Part shown: piece after piece, positions 17,662-26,534 of the stretch
Layout: each line of letters begins with the position of its first letter
How positions within the stretch are numbered: the stretch's first letter is position 1
DNA from: Phyllobacterium sp. 21LDTY02-6
GTDB taxonomy: Bacteria; Pseudomonadota; Alphaproteobacteria; Rhizobiales; Rhizobiaceae
NCBI RefSeq assembly: GCF_023554255.2
Contig: NZ_JAMJWD020000004.1
Span: 471,794 to 535,793, forward strand
Reading direction: 5' to 3'
Length of the DNA stretch: 64,000 nt
Position numbers and translations under genes: made by a program
The notes under the pieces: model-generated
What the model saw: only the letters and a program-made list of their open reading frames with translations
Databases searched by the model: none
Told to the model about the DNA's origin: nothing

Positions 17662-18750
17662 ATGACACGACAAGCGGGCATTCTTGCCGATAGCGGCATC
17701 AGGGCATTGCACCAGGCGGGGGCGCTGACGACGGAGCGCGAATTCGACAGCGACCAGATCCAGCCGGCGAGCCTCGACCTGCGTCTCGGCGCCAAGGCCT
17801 ACCGCGTCCGCGCCAGCTTCATGCCCGGCCCGGCAACGCCGGTCATCGACAAGCTCGAACGGCTGAAGCTGCACGAGATCGACCTGACTGCCGGCGCCGT
17901 GCTCGAAACCGGCTGCGTCTATATCGTGCCGCTGCTCGAAAGCCTGGACCTTCCGGCGGACGTGTCGGCCTCGGCCAATCCGAAGAGCTCGACCGGCAGG
18001 CTCGACATTTTCACCCGCGTCATTGTCGATGGCGCGCAGGAGTTCGACAAGGTACCGGCCGGCTATCGCGGCCCGCTCTATCTCGAGGTCAGCCCGCGCA
18101 CCTTCCCGATCGTCGCGCGCACCGGCTCGCGCCTGTCGCAGATCCGGTTCAGGACCGGCCGGGCGCAGCTCGACGAGGCCGAGCTTGCGGCGCTGCACGG
18201 CACGGAGACGCTGGTCGCCTCGGACACGCCCGACATCACCGGCGGCGGCATTGCGCTGTCGATCGACCTGACCGGCGATGCCAGCGGCCTTGTCGGCTAT
18301 CGCGGCAAGCACCATACGGCGGTCGTCGATGTCGACAGGCGCGGCGCGCATGATCTCTATGATTTCTGGGAGCCGATCCACGATCGCGGCGCGCGCGAAC
18401 TCGTTCTCGATCCCGACGAGTTCTATATTCTCGTCTCGCGCGAGGCGGTGCATGTGCCGCCGCTCTTTGCCGCCGAGATGACGCCGTTCGATCCGCTGGT
18501 GGGCGAATTCCGCGTCCATTATGCCGGGTTCTTCGATCCGGGATTCGGCCATACGGCCGCCGGCGGCACCGGCAGCCGGGCGGTGCTCGAAGTGCGCAGC
18601 CATGAGGTGCCCTTCATCCTCGAACACGGGCAGATCGTCGGCCGGCTGATCTATGAACACATGCTCGAACGGCCGAAGGCGCTTTATGGCACCGATCTCG
18701 GCTCGAATTACCAGGCGCAGGGCCTCAAACTGTCGAAGCATTTCCGCTGA
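17662..18750 (+). CDS. dcd: 2'-deoxycytidine 5'-triphosphate deaminase
   Basis: 362 residues, the long dCTP deaminase type found in alphaproteobacteria, about twice the length of E. coli Dcd. It converts dCTP to dUTP for thymidylate synthesis. Recognised by IQPASLDLRLGAKAYRVRASF, SASANPKSSTGRLDIFTRVI, YRGPLYLEVSPRTFPIVAR, LSQIRFRTG in the first half and HEVPFILEHGQIVGRLIYE near the end. The ATG at 17662 opens the conserved N-terminus. It is divergent from metZ; the tRNA-Gly gene follows 63 bp downstream. Confidence 0.92.
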   Translation: MTRQAGILADSGIRALHQAGALTTEREFDSDQIQPASLDLRLGAKAYRVRASFMPGPATPVIDKLERLKLHEIDLTAGAVLETGCVYIVPLLESLDLPADVSASANPKSSTGRLDIFTRVIVDGAQEFDKVPAGYRGPLYLEVSPRTFPIVARTGSRLSQIRFRTGRAQLDEAELAALHGTETLVASDTPDITGGGIALSIDLTGDASGLVGYRGKHHTAVVDVDRRGAHDLYDFWEPIHDRGARELVLDPDEFYILVSREAVHVPPLFAAEMTPFDPLVGEFRVHYAGFFDPGFGHTAAGGTGSRAVLEVRSHEVPFILEHGQIVGRLIYEHMLERPKALYGTDLGSNYQAQGLKLSKHFR

Positions 18751-18813
18751 AGCTTGCACTGGACAATTCTTGGCTTGCATTTTCGCGCGCCAACCAGCAC
18801 TGATAGGCGCATG

Positions 18814-18887
18814 CGGATGTAGTTCAATGGTAGAACGGCAGCTTCCCAAGCTGCATACGAGGGTTCGATTCCCTTCATCCGCTCCAG
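18814..18887 (+). tRNA. tRNA-Gly (anticodon CCC)
   Basis: Full cloverleaf: acceptor GCGGATG with CATCCGC, discriminator T and encoded CCA; D-arm GTTCAATGGTAGAAC; anticodon stem GCAGC/GCTGC around loop TTCCCAA (anticodon CCC, reading GGG); T-arm with TTCGATT. 74 nt including CCA. Standalone between dcd and the convergent hslO gene. Confidence 0.96.
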
Positions 18888-18945
18888 CCATTTCCAGCCG
18901 GCCGCAATTCATCCCTCATGGGATGGCATGGCGGCGCGCCACGCC

Positions 18946-19950
18946 CTAGTTCTTTGGGCGGAACTCGGCCGGATCGAACTCGTACAGCGTCGAGCAGAAT
19001 TCACAGGTCACGCTGATCTTGCCGTCCTCGATACTGTCGTCGATCTCCTCGGCGGTGAAGCCCGACAGCACCCCGGCGATCTTCTCGCGCGAGCAGGAAC
19101 ATTCGTCGCTGACCGGCACCGCGTCGAAGACACGCACGCCGCGCTCGTGGAACAGGCGATAGAGCAGCCGCTCGGCGCCGACCTGCGGGTCGGTCAGTTC
19201 CGAGCTCTCGATGGTCGATACCAGCGCCTTGATCTCGGCCCAGTCATCATCCTCGCGGAATTCCGACATGTCGTCCAAGGCGGATTCCGGTACGTCCCCC
19301 GCCGAAAGGTCCGGCTGGCGCATGCGCAGCTCCGATTCCGGCAGGAACTGCACGATCAGGCCCCCGGCCCGCCATTGCTCCACCGGCCTTCCATCCTCGC
19401 CGCGCTCGATGAGCTTGGCCACGGACAGGCGCAGATCGGTCGGTATCTGCTCCGACTGGCGGAAATAGGTCTTGGCGATCTCTTCGAGATTGGAACCGTC
19501 GAGCGCGACGATGCCCTGGTAGCGCTGCGTATATTCGCCCTGGTCCACCGTCAGCGCCAGGGTGCCGCTGCCGAGGAGCTCTGCCGGCGCCGTCGCCTTC
19601 TGCTCGATGGCATCGGCGAGCCGCTCCTCGTCGAAACGCGCATAGGCGCGCACCGCATTGGGCGTGCTGAAATCGACGACGAGCATGTCGACAGGCCCGT
19701 TCGACTGCGACTGGAAGATGAACTTGCCCTCGAATTTCAGCGAGGTGCCAAGCAGCACGGTCAGCACGATGGCCTCTGCCAGGAGCTTGGCCACCGGCTC
19801 CGGATAGGCATGCCGGCTCAGAATATCGTCGAGCGTCGGACCGAGTTGCACGGCGCGGCCGCGCGCATCGAGCGCTTCCACCTGGAAGGGCACGACGGCA
19901 TCGTCGCCAGCGAACATATATTCGTCCGGATGGCCTGTCACATCAGACAT
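18946..19950 (-). CDS. hslO: Hsp33 redox-regulated holdase chaperone
   Basis: Cytosolic chaperone activated by oxidative unfolding. About 334 residues. The C-terminal zinc switch is intact: CSC (in [13 protein letters not shown]) and, further on, CEFC ([12 protein letters not shown]), giving the C-X-C plus C-X2-C tetrad. The N-terminal substrate-binding domain includes [19 protein letters not shown] and [20 protein letters not shown]. The start at 19950 has GGAGGTCG just upstream and overlaps the argF stop by 8 bp, so hslO is the last gene of an argD-argF-hslO operon. Confidence 0.95.
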   Translation of the reverse strand: MSDVTGHPDEYMFAGDDAVVPFQVEALDARGRAVQLGPTLDDILSRHAYPEPVAKLLAEAIVLTVLLGTSLKFEGKFIFQSQSNGPVDMLVVDFSTPNAVRAYARFDEERLADAIEQKATAPAELLGSGTLALTVDQGEYTQRYQGIVALDGSNLEEIAKTYFRQSEQIPTDLRLSVAKLIERGEDGRPVEQWRAGGLIVQFLPESELRMRQPDLSAGDVPESALDDMSEFREDDDWAEIKALVSTIESSELTDPQVGAERLLYRLFHERGVRVFDAVPVSDECSCSREKIAGVLSGFTAEEIDDSIEDGKISVTCEFCSTLYEFDPAEFRPKN

Positions 19951-20878
19951 TGCGACCTCCCTCGAGACACCAGGCCAGGATGGCCTTTTGCGCATGCAGC
20001 CGGTTTTCCGCCTCATCGAAGACCACGGAATGCGGCCCGTCAATAACCGAATCCGTCACTTCCTCGCCGCGGTGCGCCGGCAGGCAATGCATGAACAGCG
20101 CATCGGGATTGGCATGCTGCATCAGCGTGTCATTGACCTGATAGGGCACGAACACATTATGCCCGCGGGCGCGTCCTTCCTGGCCCATCGAGACCCAGGT
20201 ATCGGTGACGATGCAATCCGCACCGCTGACCGCCGCGACGGGATCCGTCGTCAGCATCAGCCGCGCGCCGCTCTGCCGGGCCCATTCGAGATAGCGCGCA
20301 TCGGGCTCGCTGCCCTCGGGCGTCGCTATGTTGAGATTGAAATCGAAGCGGGCCGCCGCCTCGACAAGCGAATGCAGCACATTGTTGCCGTCGCCCGTCC
20401 AGGCGAAGGTCTTGCCCTTCACCGGGCCGCGATGCTCCTCGAAGGTCATGATGTCGGCCATGATCTGGCAGGGATGCGTATCGTCGGTCAGCGCATTGAT
20501 GACCGGCACCGTCGCATTTTCCGCCATCTCGGTCAGGCGCTCATGCGTCGTCGTGCGCATCATGATGATATCGACATAGCGCGACAATACTTTAGCGGTG
20601 TCGGCAATCGTCTCGCTGCGGCCGAGCTGCATCTCGGAACCGGTGAGCATGATGGTCTCGCCGCCGAGCTGGCGCATGCCGACATCGAAGGACACGCGTG
20701 TCCGGGTGGACGGCTTGTCGAAGATCATCGCCAGGACCTTGCCGGCGAAGGGCTTTTCCATGGCGCCGGCCTTCAGCCTCGTCTTGCGCGCGCGCGCATC
20801 GTCGAGAATGGTCCGCAGATCGGTTGCAGAAAGGGCCGAAATATCCGTGAAGTGACGGACGTCAACTTTGATCGTCAT
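19943..20878 (-). CDS. argF: Ornithine carbamoyltransferase
   Basis: Makes citrulline from ornithine and carbamoyl phosphate in arginine synthesis. 311 residues. Carbamoyl-phosphate-binding [10 protein letters not shown] (STRTR), the HPCQ motif in [11 protein letters not shown], and the ornithine-binding [13 protein letters not shown] (HCLP) are all present; DTWVSMGQE is also typical. The start at 20878 ([14 protein letters not shown]) lies 10 bp after the argD stop. The stop region overlaps hslO. Confidence 0.97.
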   Translation of the reverse strand: MTIKVDVRHFTDISALSATDLRTILDDARARKTRLKAGAMEKPFAGKVLAMIFDKPSTRTRVSFDVGMRQLGGETIMLTGSEMQLGRSETIADTAKVLSRYVDIIMMRTTTHERLTEMAENATVPVINALTDDTHPCQIMADIMTFEEHRGPVKGKTFAWTGDGNNVLHSLVEAAARFDFNLNIATPEGSEPDARYLEWARQSGARLMLTTDPVAAVSGADCIVTDTWVSMGQEGRARGHNVFVPYQVNDTLMQHANPDALFMHCLPAHRGEEVTDSVIDGPHSVVFDEAENRLHAQKAILAWCLEGGRNV

Positions 20879-20888
20879 GATGCTGCCC

Positions 20889-22094
20889 TCAAGCGATCTT
20901 CTGCCGGGCGACCGGAGCAAGGCGCTCCGCCGCCGCTTCGATTTTCGCCAGGGCGTCGCGGATTTCCTCCTCGGTGACCACGAGCGGCGGGATGAGCCGG
21001 ACGACATTGTCGCCGGCGCCGACCGTCAGCAGATGCTCGTCGCGCAGCGCCTGCACCATGGTCGTGTTCGGCACCACGCATTTGAGCCCGCGCAGCAGGC
21101 CGCGCCCGCGCACTTCGGCGATGACCTCCGGATAGCGATCGGCGATCGAGGCAAGGCCCTGCTTCAACAGGATTTCCATCTGCCGCACATGCTGCAGGAA
21201 GCCATCGGCCAGCGCGATATCGAGCACGGCATTGCCGACGGCCATCGCCAGCGGATTGCCGCCATAGGTGGTGCCGTGGGTGCCTGCCGTCATGCCCTTG
21301 GCGGCCTCGGCCGTCGCCAGGCAGACGCCGAGCGGGAAGCCGCCGCCGATGCCCTTGGCCACCGCCATGATATCCGGCGTGATGCCGGACCATTCATGGG
21401 CGAAGAGACGACCGGTACGGCCCATGCCAGATTGCACCTCGTCGAGGACGAGCAGGATGCCGTGCTCGTCGCACAGTTTGCGCAGCGCGCGCATGGTTTC
21501 GTCCGGCACCAGCCGCACGCCGCCCTCGCCCTGGATCGGCTCGATCAGGATGGCGGCGGTCTCCGGGCCGATGGCAGCCTTCAGCGCCGCGTTGTCGCCG
21601 AAGGGAACCTGGTCGAAGCCTTCCACCTTGGGGCCGAAGCCTTCGAGATATTTGGCCTGGCCGCCGGCGGCGATGGTCGCGAGCGTGCGCCCGTGAAACG
21701 CGCCCTCGAAGGTGACAATGCGGAAGCGCTCCGGATGGCCGTTGACATAATGATAGCGGCGCGCCGTCTTGATGGCGCATTCCAGCGCCTCGGCGCCCGA
21801 ATTGGTGAAGAAGGCCTTGTCGGCGAAGGTATGGTCGACAAGCCGCTGCCCGAGCCGCTTCTGCCCGGGGATTTCATATATGTTGGACAGGTGCCACAAT
21901 TTCTCGGCCTGCGACTTCAGCGCTTCGACGAGATGCGGATGGGAATAGCCGAGGAGATTGACAGCGATGCCGGCCGCGAAATCGAGATAGCGCTGACCGT
22001 CTTCCGTGGTCAGCCAGACACCCTCTCCTCGCTCAAAGCGCAGGCCCGCACGAGCATAAGTGTCGTAAAGCGGCTGCGCATTTGCGTCCGTCAT
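20889..22094 (-). CDS. argD: Acetylornithine/succinyldiaminopimelate aminotransferase
   Basis: 401-residue class III PLP aminotransferase of arginine synthesis, possibly also serving lysine synthesis. Motifs: [70 protein letters not shown], and the PLP lysine in [28 protein letters not shown] is typical. The start ATG at 22094 has a GGAGG-like GGAGGCCC upstream. First gene of argD-argF-hslO. Its leader has a strong TTGACA promoter and a terminator-like hairpin. Confidence 0.96.
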   Translation of the reverse strand: MTDANAQPLYDTYARAGLRFERGEGVWLTTEDGQRYLDFAAGIAVNLLGYSHPHLVEALKSQAEKLWHLSNIYEIPGQKRLGQRLVDHTFADKAFFTNSGAEALECAIKTARRYHYVNGHPERFRIVTFEGAFHGRTLATIAAGGQAKYLEGFGPKVEGFDQVPFGDNAALKAAIGPETAAILIEPIQGEGGVRLVPDETMRALRKLCDEHGILLVLDEVQSGMGRTGRLFAHEWSGITPDIMAVAKGIGGGFPLGVCLATAEAAKGMTAGTHGTTYGGNPLAMAVGNAVLDIALADGFLQHVRQMEILLKQGLASIADRYPEVIAEVRGRGLLRGLKCVVPNTTMVQALRDEHLLTVGAGDNVVRLIPPLVVTEEEIRDALAKIEAAAERLAPVARQKIA

Positions 22095-22162
22095 TTTGTT
22101 CGGGCCTCCAAAACCCAGTTGCCAAGCTTGCTGTTCCCGTCATGGAAATCGGCAAAAATGAA

Positions 22163-22197
22163 ATCAAAAAGCCGCCCACAATGCCATTTGGGGCGGC
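22163..22197 (-). terminator. Terminator-like hairpin at the 5' end of the argD leader
   Basis: On the minus strand GCCGCCC pairs with GGGCGGC across a 13-nt loop and is followed by TTTTTGATTT. The gene upstream (gcrA) points the other way, so there is no upstream transcript to terminate. It lies just downstream of the predicted argD promoter. Attenuation or 5'-end protection of the operon mRNA is inferred. Confidence 0.65.
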
Positions 22198-22206
22198 CGC
22201 ACGGGT

Positions 22207-22237
22207 GTAATATCATCATTCAAGGTCGAATTGTCAA
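22207..22237 (-). promoter_or_regulatory. Probable sigma-70 promoter of argD-argF-hslO
   Basis: Minus strand: perfect -35 TTGACA (22232-22237) and -10 ATATTA at 18-nt or TATTAC at 19-nt spacing. Transcription would start near 22200, directly in front of the terminator-like hairpin and about 105 nt upstream of the argD ATG. Confidence 0.55.
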
Positions 22238-22305
22238 ATGAACGTTTCGCCGATTTCGGGGCTTTGGCGGCACCGCTCCGCGGGCTTTGCCGGCAAGCGA
22301 GAAAA

Positions 22306-22508
22306 GAGTCTTTTCTGCAACAGTTTAACCTTCAAGTTGGGGAAAACCGAAAAAAGCAACGGAACCGACCGTGCCCGACTCTTGTCACGGAGTCATCGCA
22401 TATTGTAGTTTGGAAATCGAAATAGCTAGATTTCGTACGGCGTCCTCGTCACCTGGATAGATATGGTATTTGTTCAATCTGGAGCAATCCCGATGCGAGG
22501 AAGGATTC
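22306..22508. promoter_or_regulatory. GANTC (CcrM methylation) site cluster upstream of gcrA
   Basis: Four GANTC sites at 22306, 22377, 22390 and 22504 within about 200 bp upstream of gcrA; the 5-mer with one free base is expected about once per 256 bp. CcrM methylation controls gcrA in Caulobacter, so methylation-responsive transcription here is a reasonable inference. Confidence 0.5.
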
Positions 22509-22553
22509 AGTCCGCCAGCCGTGCAAAACAGAGCCCCATATGGAGCTAGGGAC

Positions 22554-23069
22554 ATGAACTGGACAGACGAGCGCGTGGAGCAGCTGAAGAAACTTTGGGC
22601 CGACGGCCTGAGCGCGAGCCAGATCGCTGCGCAGCTGGGCGGCGTCAGCCGGAATGCCGTCATCGGCAAGGTCCACCGGTTGAAGCTTTCGGGGCGCGGC
22701 AAGACCACTTCCAGCCAGGCACGCAGCAAGAAGGTCAACAATTCCGGCGCCGGCCAGCGCAGCTCCGGCGCCAGCCACATGTCCGCCCGGGTGGTGAGCC
22801 GCAGCGTCGGCGCGACGGCACTGCAGACCGAATTCAGCACCGAGGTCGTGACCCACACGGTCACCCGGCCAGCCGAGAATGTCGTCGTTCCGATTTCGCG
22901 GCGGCTGGAACTCGTGCAGCTGAGCGAGCGGACCTGCAAATGGCCCGTGGGCGACCCGCTGATGCCCGGCTTCAGCTTCTGCGGCAATGATGTCGGCGAG
23001 AGCGGACCCTATTGCAGCTACCATTCGCGCCTGGCCTACCAGCCGGCGTCGGACCGCCGCCGCAAATAG
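22554..23069 (+). CDS. gcrA: GcrA cell-cycle regulator
   Basis: 171-residue alphaproteobacterial transcription factor that binds CcrM-methylated GANTC sites and sigma-70 holoenzyme to time cell-cycle genes. The N-terminal helix-turn-helix is diagnostic: MNWTDERVEQLKKLWADGLS, ASQIAAQLGGVSRNAVIGKV, HRLKLSGRG. A flexible Ser/Gly-rich linker leads to the C-terminal sigma-interaction domain ERTCKWPVGDPLMPGFSFCG with YCSYHSRLAYQP at the end. Start at 22554 with GGAG upstream. An intrinsic terminator follows. Confidence 0.97.
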   Translation: MNWTDERVEQLKKLWADGLSASQIAAQLGGVSRNAVIGKVHRLKLSGRGKTTSSQARSKKVNNSGAGQRSSGASHMSARVVSRSVGATALQTEFSTEVVTHTVTRPAENVVVPISRRLELVQLSERTCKWPVGDPLMPGFSFCGNDVGESGPYCSYHSRLAYQPASDRRRK

Positions 23070-23107
23070 GGTTCCGGCCTGAACCGGACATGATCCTGCA
23101 TTGTTCT

Positions 23108-23137
23108 GAGGCGCCACACGGCGCCTCCTTTGTTTTG
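23108..23137 (+). terminator. Intrinsic terminator of gcrA
   Basis: Perfect 8-bp stem GAGGCGCC/GGCGCCTC with loop ACAC, followed by a T-rich CTTTGTTTT. It lies 39 nt after the gcrA stop in the convergent gcrA-phoR gap. Confidence 0.8.
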
Positions 23138-23165
23138 GGGCTGTGGGCTGGCGGGACTGCTTCCC

Positions 23166-24425
23166 TCAGGCGTCGCTGGCGCCGAACAGCACCGTGAACG
23201 AGGCGCCCTCGCCAAGGCGCGAGCGGATGACCAGCCGGGCGCGGTGGCGGGTAAGGATATGCTTGACGATGGCGAGGCCGAGCCCGGTGCCCTTCTGCGC
23301 CTTGCTGGTTTCGGCATTGACCCGGTAGAACCGCTCGGTCAGCCGCGGTATGTGCTCGTCGGCGATGCCGGGGCCGAAATCCTGGATTACGGCCTTGGTC
23401 ACATCGCCGCTGCGCTTCAGTTCGACGACGACGCGCTTGCCGGACTGGCCGTATTTGCAGGCATTCTCGACGAGGTTCTGGAACACCTGCGTCAGCTCGT
23501 CCCGATCGCCGAGCACATTGATCGGGCCGGCCGCGACATCGCGCTCGATGGTGACGCCGAGATCCTCCGCCAGCGGGCGCATCGTATCGGCGACATGGTT
23601 GAGGACGGCGCTCAGATCGACCTGGTCCTTGACCGCGATATGCGCCTTCATCTCGATGCGCGACAGCGACAGGAGATCGTCGATCAGCCGCGCCATGCGT
23701 TCGGCCTGCTTGTGCATGATCTCGAGGAAATTCTCGCGCGCCTTCTCGTCATTGCGGGCCGGGCCGCGCAGCGTCTCGATGAAGCCGGTAAGCGATGCCA
23801 GCGGCGTGCGCAGCTCATGGCTGGCATTGGCGATGAAATCCGAGCGCATCCGTTCCAGCCGGTGCGCCTCGGTCTGGTCGCGGAACGACAGGAGGAATTG
23901 CGGCTCGCCCGCGCCCACCCGGTCGAGCAGCAGCACCGTCGCCCGGTACCAGCGTTCCAGCGGCACCCGCTCGAAATAATCGGTCGAGCGCGCGGTGCCG
24001 TCCTCCATCACCGCATGGACCAGCGCCTGGATCTCCGGCGCGCGGAAATGCATCAGCAGCGTGCCGCCGCGGGCGATCGCCCGGAACGCGCCGCTTGCCG
24101 CCGGATTGGCATAGAGAATGGTGCCCTCGCGATCGAAGATGATGAGAGGATCGGGCAATTGCGCCGCAAGCTGCTGGCCGGACAGGCGGAAGATCACCGG
24201 ATCGGCCGGCTGTTCCGACAGGGCATCGGTGCGGGGCAGCGCCGCCGAAAGCCCGACGACGGCGACGAGCACCAGCATCAATATGCCGAAGCTCAGCCAC
24301 CAGGACGCGCCGAAGCTCAGCACCAGCGCCGTGACGAAGGCGGCCGCCGCCAGCACGAAACGCGAGCGGATGATGCGTTCGATTATCCTGCCTCTCAGAC
24401 CGTCCCGGTTTTCGGCTATGCTCAT
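23166..24425 (-). CDS. phoR: Phosphate-type sensor histidine kinase PhoR
   Basis: 419-residue inner-membrane kinase. Two TM helices (about 23-60), a PAS domain (about 85-185, ALPDPLIIFDREGTILYANPAA region), then HisKA with H-box DFIANASHELRTPLASLTGF (phospho-His about H203), N-box LVENACKYG, G1 DFGPGI and G2 KGTGLGLAIVKHIL. The order and length match PhoR, the sensor for PhoB, but no phoB, phoU or pst gene is present in the window, so the name rests on sequence pattern. Start at 24425 with GGAG upstream. Divergent from ppk2 across 64 bp. Confidence 0.85.
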   Translation of the reverse strand: MSIAENRDGLRGRIIERIIRSRFVLAAAAFVTALVLSFGASWWLSFGILMLVLVAVVGLSAALPRTDALSEQPADPVIFRLSGQQLAAQLPDPLIIFDREGTILYANPAASGAFRAIARGGTLLMHFRAPEIQALVHAVMEDGTARSTDYFERVPLERWYRATVLLLDRVGAGEPQFLLSFRDQTEAHRLERMRSDFIANASHELRTPLASLTGFIETLRGPARNDEKARENFLEIMHKQAERMARLIDDLLSLSRIEMKAHIAVKDQVDLSAVLNHVADTMRPLAEDLGVTIERDVAAGPINVLGDRDELTQVFQNLVENACKYGQSGKRVVVELKRSGDVTKAVIQDFGPGIADEHIPRLTERFYRVNAETSKAQKGTGLGLAIVKHILTRHRARLVIRSRLGEGASFTVLFGASDA

Positions 24426-24489
24426 GAATAGATAAACTCCATGCGTCTTAATGGTGGACGCTGTTCCGATGTCCCAATAACATGGCTTT

Positions 24490-25416
24490 ATGTCAATTGA
24501 GGAAGGCGCCTTGGGGAAAAGTCCGAAACCGAAAACACCATCTTCGCAGAAAACTATAAAGCCGGTGAAACTCGTGGTCGATGGCAGGAAGCGCAGCTTC
24601 GACATCGAGAACCCGAAGCTGCCCGACTGGATCGATGCCTCGGCGCTGTCTTCCGGCAATTATCCCTATGACGGCAAGATGCCGAAGGACGAGTACAAGG
24701 ACACGCTGGAAGCGCTGCAGATCGAGCTCGTCAAGCTGCAATACTGGCTGCAGGAAACGGGCGGGCGCGTCATGACCGTTTTCGAGGGCCGGGATGCGGC
24801 CGGCAAGGGCGGCACCATCTTCAACCTGCGGCAATATATGAACCCGCGCACGGCGCGGAACGTCGCCCTGACCAAGCCGACGGAAGTCGAAGCCACGCAG
24901 TGGTATTTCCAGCGCTATGTGGCGCATTTCCCCAGCGCCGGCGAGTTCGTCACCTTCGACCGATCCTGGTACAATCGCGCCGGCGTCGAGCCGGTGATGG
25001 GTTTCTGCACGCCGCAGCAGCGCGACGCCTTCCTCGACGAAGTGCCGGGCTTCGAGCGCATGATCGTCGCCGACGGCATCCACTTCTTCAAGATATGGCT
25101 CAATATCGGCCAGACGATGCAATTGAAGCGCTTTCACGACCGGCGCCACAGCCCGCTGAAGAACTGGAAGTTTTCGCCGATGGACATTGCCGGCATCGGC
25201 AAGTGGGACGATTATACCAAGGCGCGCGACCTGATGATCGAGCGCACCCATACGCAGCACGCGCCATGGACCGTGGTGCGGGCGAACGACAAGCGCCGGG
25301 CGCGCATCGCCGTGATCCGCAGAATATTGCTCAGCCTGCCCTATGCGGGCCGGGACACCGATATCATCGGCAAGGAAGACCCGCTGGTCATCGGCTCAGG
25401 CGCGGAGTTTTTCTGA
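24490..25416 (+). CDS. ppk2: Polyphosphate kinase 2 family protein
   Basis: 308 residues. PPK2 enzymes move phosphate between polyphosphate and nucleoside di- or monophosphates. Walker A is GRDAAGKGG (about 100-108), Walker [18 protein letters not shown] (from about 156), and the lid region is [19 protein letters not shown]. The first 40 residues are Lys/Pro/Ser-rich and probably disordered. No good Shine-Dalgarno precedes the ATG, so the start may be a few codons downstream. Divergent from phoR, which suggests a link to phosphate metabolism. Confidence 0.93.
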   Translation: MSIEEGALGKSPKPKTPSSQKTIKPVKLVVDGRKRSFDIENPKLPDWIDASALSSGNYPYDGKMPKDEYKDTLEALQIELVKLQYWLQETGGRVMTVFEGRDAAGKGGTIFNLRQYMNPRTARNVALTKPTEVEATQWYFQRYVAHFPSAGEFVTFDRSWYNRAGVEPVMGFCTPQQRDAFLDEVPGFERMIVADGIHFFKIWLNIGQTMQLKRFHDRRHSPLKNWKFSPMDIAGIGKWDDYTKARDLMIERTHTQHAPWTVVRANDKRRARIAVIRRILLSLPYAGRDTDIIGKEDPLVIGSGAEFF

Positions 25417-25652
25417 CATATGGGGTGGTGATCGGGTCGGGCCGCATGGTGGTGGCAGGGCGAGAGTTCGGGGATTTCAAACCCTGTCACTCTCCGTTTC
25501 TGCTCTCACCATTTTCCTCATGCTGAGCCAACCTCGGTCATGCTGAGCCCCCTCATGCTGCCCCCCTCATGCTGAGCTCGTCGAACCACGAAGCACGCAC
25601 TATTTCGATTTGATGCAAGCAAAGAAAGGGACTGCACAAGCGTTGCTGCGCC

Positions 25653-25776
25653 CTTCGACAGGCTCAGGATGAGGGAATTGGGTGTTTGGCAGGGGGATAA
25701 TTCTGCGAGGTTTCCAACCTGGGCTCCCTGCTTTTCTGCAATCAAATCAATCATCCTCGTCCTGAGCCTGTCGAAG
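25653..25776. repeat. REPIN-like repeat element, copy B
   Basis: About 124 bp with arms CTTCGACAGGCTCAGGATGA and TCGTCCTGAGCCTGTCGAAG. The core includes GTTTGGCAGGGGGATAATTC and TTTCTGCAATCAAATCAA. It is preceded by GACTGCACAAGCGTTGCTGC, a flank also found before copy C and, reversed, after copy D. Confidence 0.82.
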
Positions 25777-25809
25777 GACGCACTTTATTTATGCAACACA
25801 CGCCCCTCC

Positions 25810-25839
25810 TGGTGGGATAAATGGAAACTTATCCCACCA
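25810..25839. repeat. Perfect 11-bp inverted repeat
   Basis: TGGTGGGATAA, 8-nt loop ATGGAAAC, TTATCCCACCA. No T-tract on either side, so not a standard terminator. It lies 33 bp after REPIN copy B in gene-free DNA. Confidence 0.6.
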
Positions 25840-26048
25840 CTTTGAAACCGGGTTATTGTGATTCGGTCCTTTCCAGTGGGGGAGCAGCTTCCGGTGCTGT
25901 TTCGATTTGCTGGGGAAGGATGGCGTTGCCGGGATATCGGAAGTGACAAATCCGATTGGCCAGCAAACTGCAGAAGGAAACGGAGGTGGCGCTTTGTTTT
26001 CCGGGTTGTTGCGTCTGACAAGCGCAGCAACAGCAGGCAAAGACGTCG

Positions 26049-26104
26049 CGGGCGGTCTTCGGACCTCGACCCTGATACCATACTGACGCGCTGAAGACCG
26101 CCCG
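26049..26104. repeat. Perfect 12-bp inverted repeat with 32-nt loop
   Basis: CGGGCGGTCTTC at 26049-26060 and GAAGACCGCCCG at 26093-26104. A second, shorter inverted repeat (GTTGTTGCG/CGCAGCAAC) lies just upstream at about 26006-26032. Could be an RNA structure or remains of a mobile element. Confidence 0.55.
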
Positions 26105-26196
26105 TCTCCCCCCATTTCAATGACCAGACGCGATTTTCGCGGGCGTGGTGCGGATTTTCTGCATTTAACAAGAGACTGCACAAACGTTGCTGCGCC

Positions 26197-26274
26197 CTTC
26201 GACAGGCTCAGGATGAGGGAGGTAGTGGGTGGCAGGGCGGTAGTTCTGCGAGGTTCAAGCTCAGCATGAGGGAA
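26197..26274. repeat. REPIN-like repeat element, copy C (internally deleted)
   Basis: Left arm CTTCGACAGGCTCAGGATGA, then GGTGGCAGGGCGGTAGTTCT and GCGAGGTTC as in the core of copy D, then directly AAGCTCAGCATGAGGG. The second half of the core and the right-hand arm are missing. Confidence 0.65.
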
Positions 26275-26366
26275 ATGGGTCGTGGCCCGGTAGAGCCACC
26301 TCGATCCCGGAGTGTTCCTCCACCGCAGCACAATCGCGCTGATATCTACAACTATCGACGTATTGA

Positions 26367-26395
26367 CAATATAGAACAGATAATATTCTATATTG
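26367..26395. promoter_or_regulatory. AT-rich inverted repeat upstream of the glycosyltransferase
   Basis: CAATATAGAA, 9-nt spacer, TTCTATATTG: a perfect 10-bp inverted repeat in a stretch (26340-26534) much more AT-rich than its surroundings. It lies about 140 bp upstream of the glycosyltransferase ATG. An operator role is inferred. Confidence 0.45.
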
Positions 26396-26534
26396 ATATT
26401 ACTTTACCTATATTTCAATTGTTCGTTGAAAGTCACAAATATGCAACCATTCAGCAATGATAGTGGTTAATACCTTTAAATAGGGCCACGCAGTCGCCGC
26501 CATTACAGTAAATGTACCTTTGTAGAGTTACCTT

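Larger units (their letters stand above)
25417..26534. other. 1.1-kb gene-free, repeat- and hairpin-rich region
   Basis: Between ppk2 and the glycosyltransferase I see no gene with coding-type codon use or a recognisable product. It contains degenerate arms of the REPIN family (25518-25592, four CATGCTGAGC copies), a full copy (B), an internally deleted copy (C), two perfect inverted repeats (25810-25839 and 26049-26104) and an AT-rich promoter-like stretch at 26340-26534. Short open frames across it consist of repeat sequence. Confidence 0.7.

Noticed and set aside
22091..22219. 42-codon leader peptide for argD attenuation
   Set aside because: Its ATG lies between the predicted -35 and -10 boxes, so it would not be transcribed from that promoter; no ribosome site and no run of Arg codons.
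25785..26331. Short minus-strand frames in the repeat region
   Set aside because: They consist of REPIN arms and hairpins, change frame between copies and show no ribosome site.
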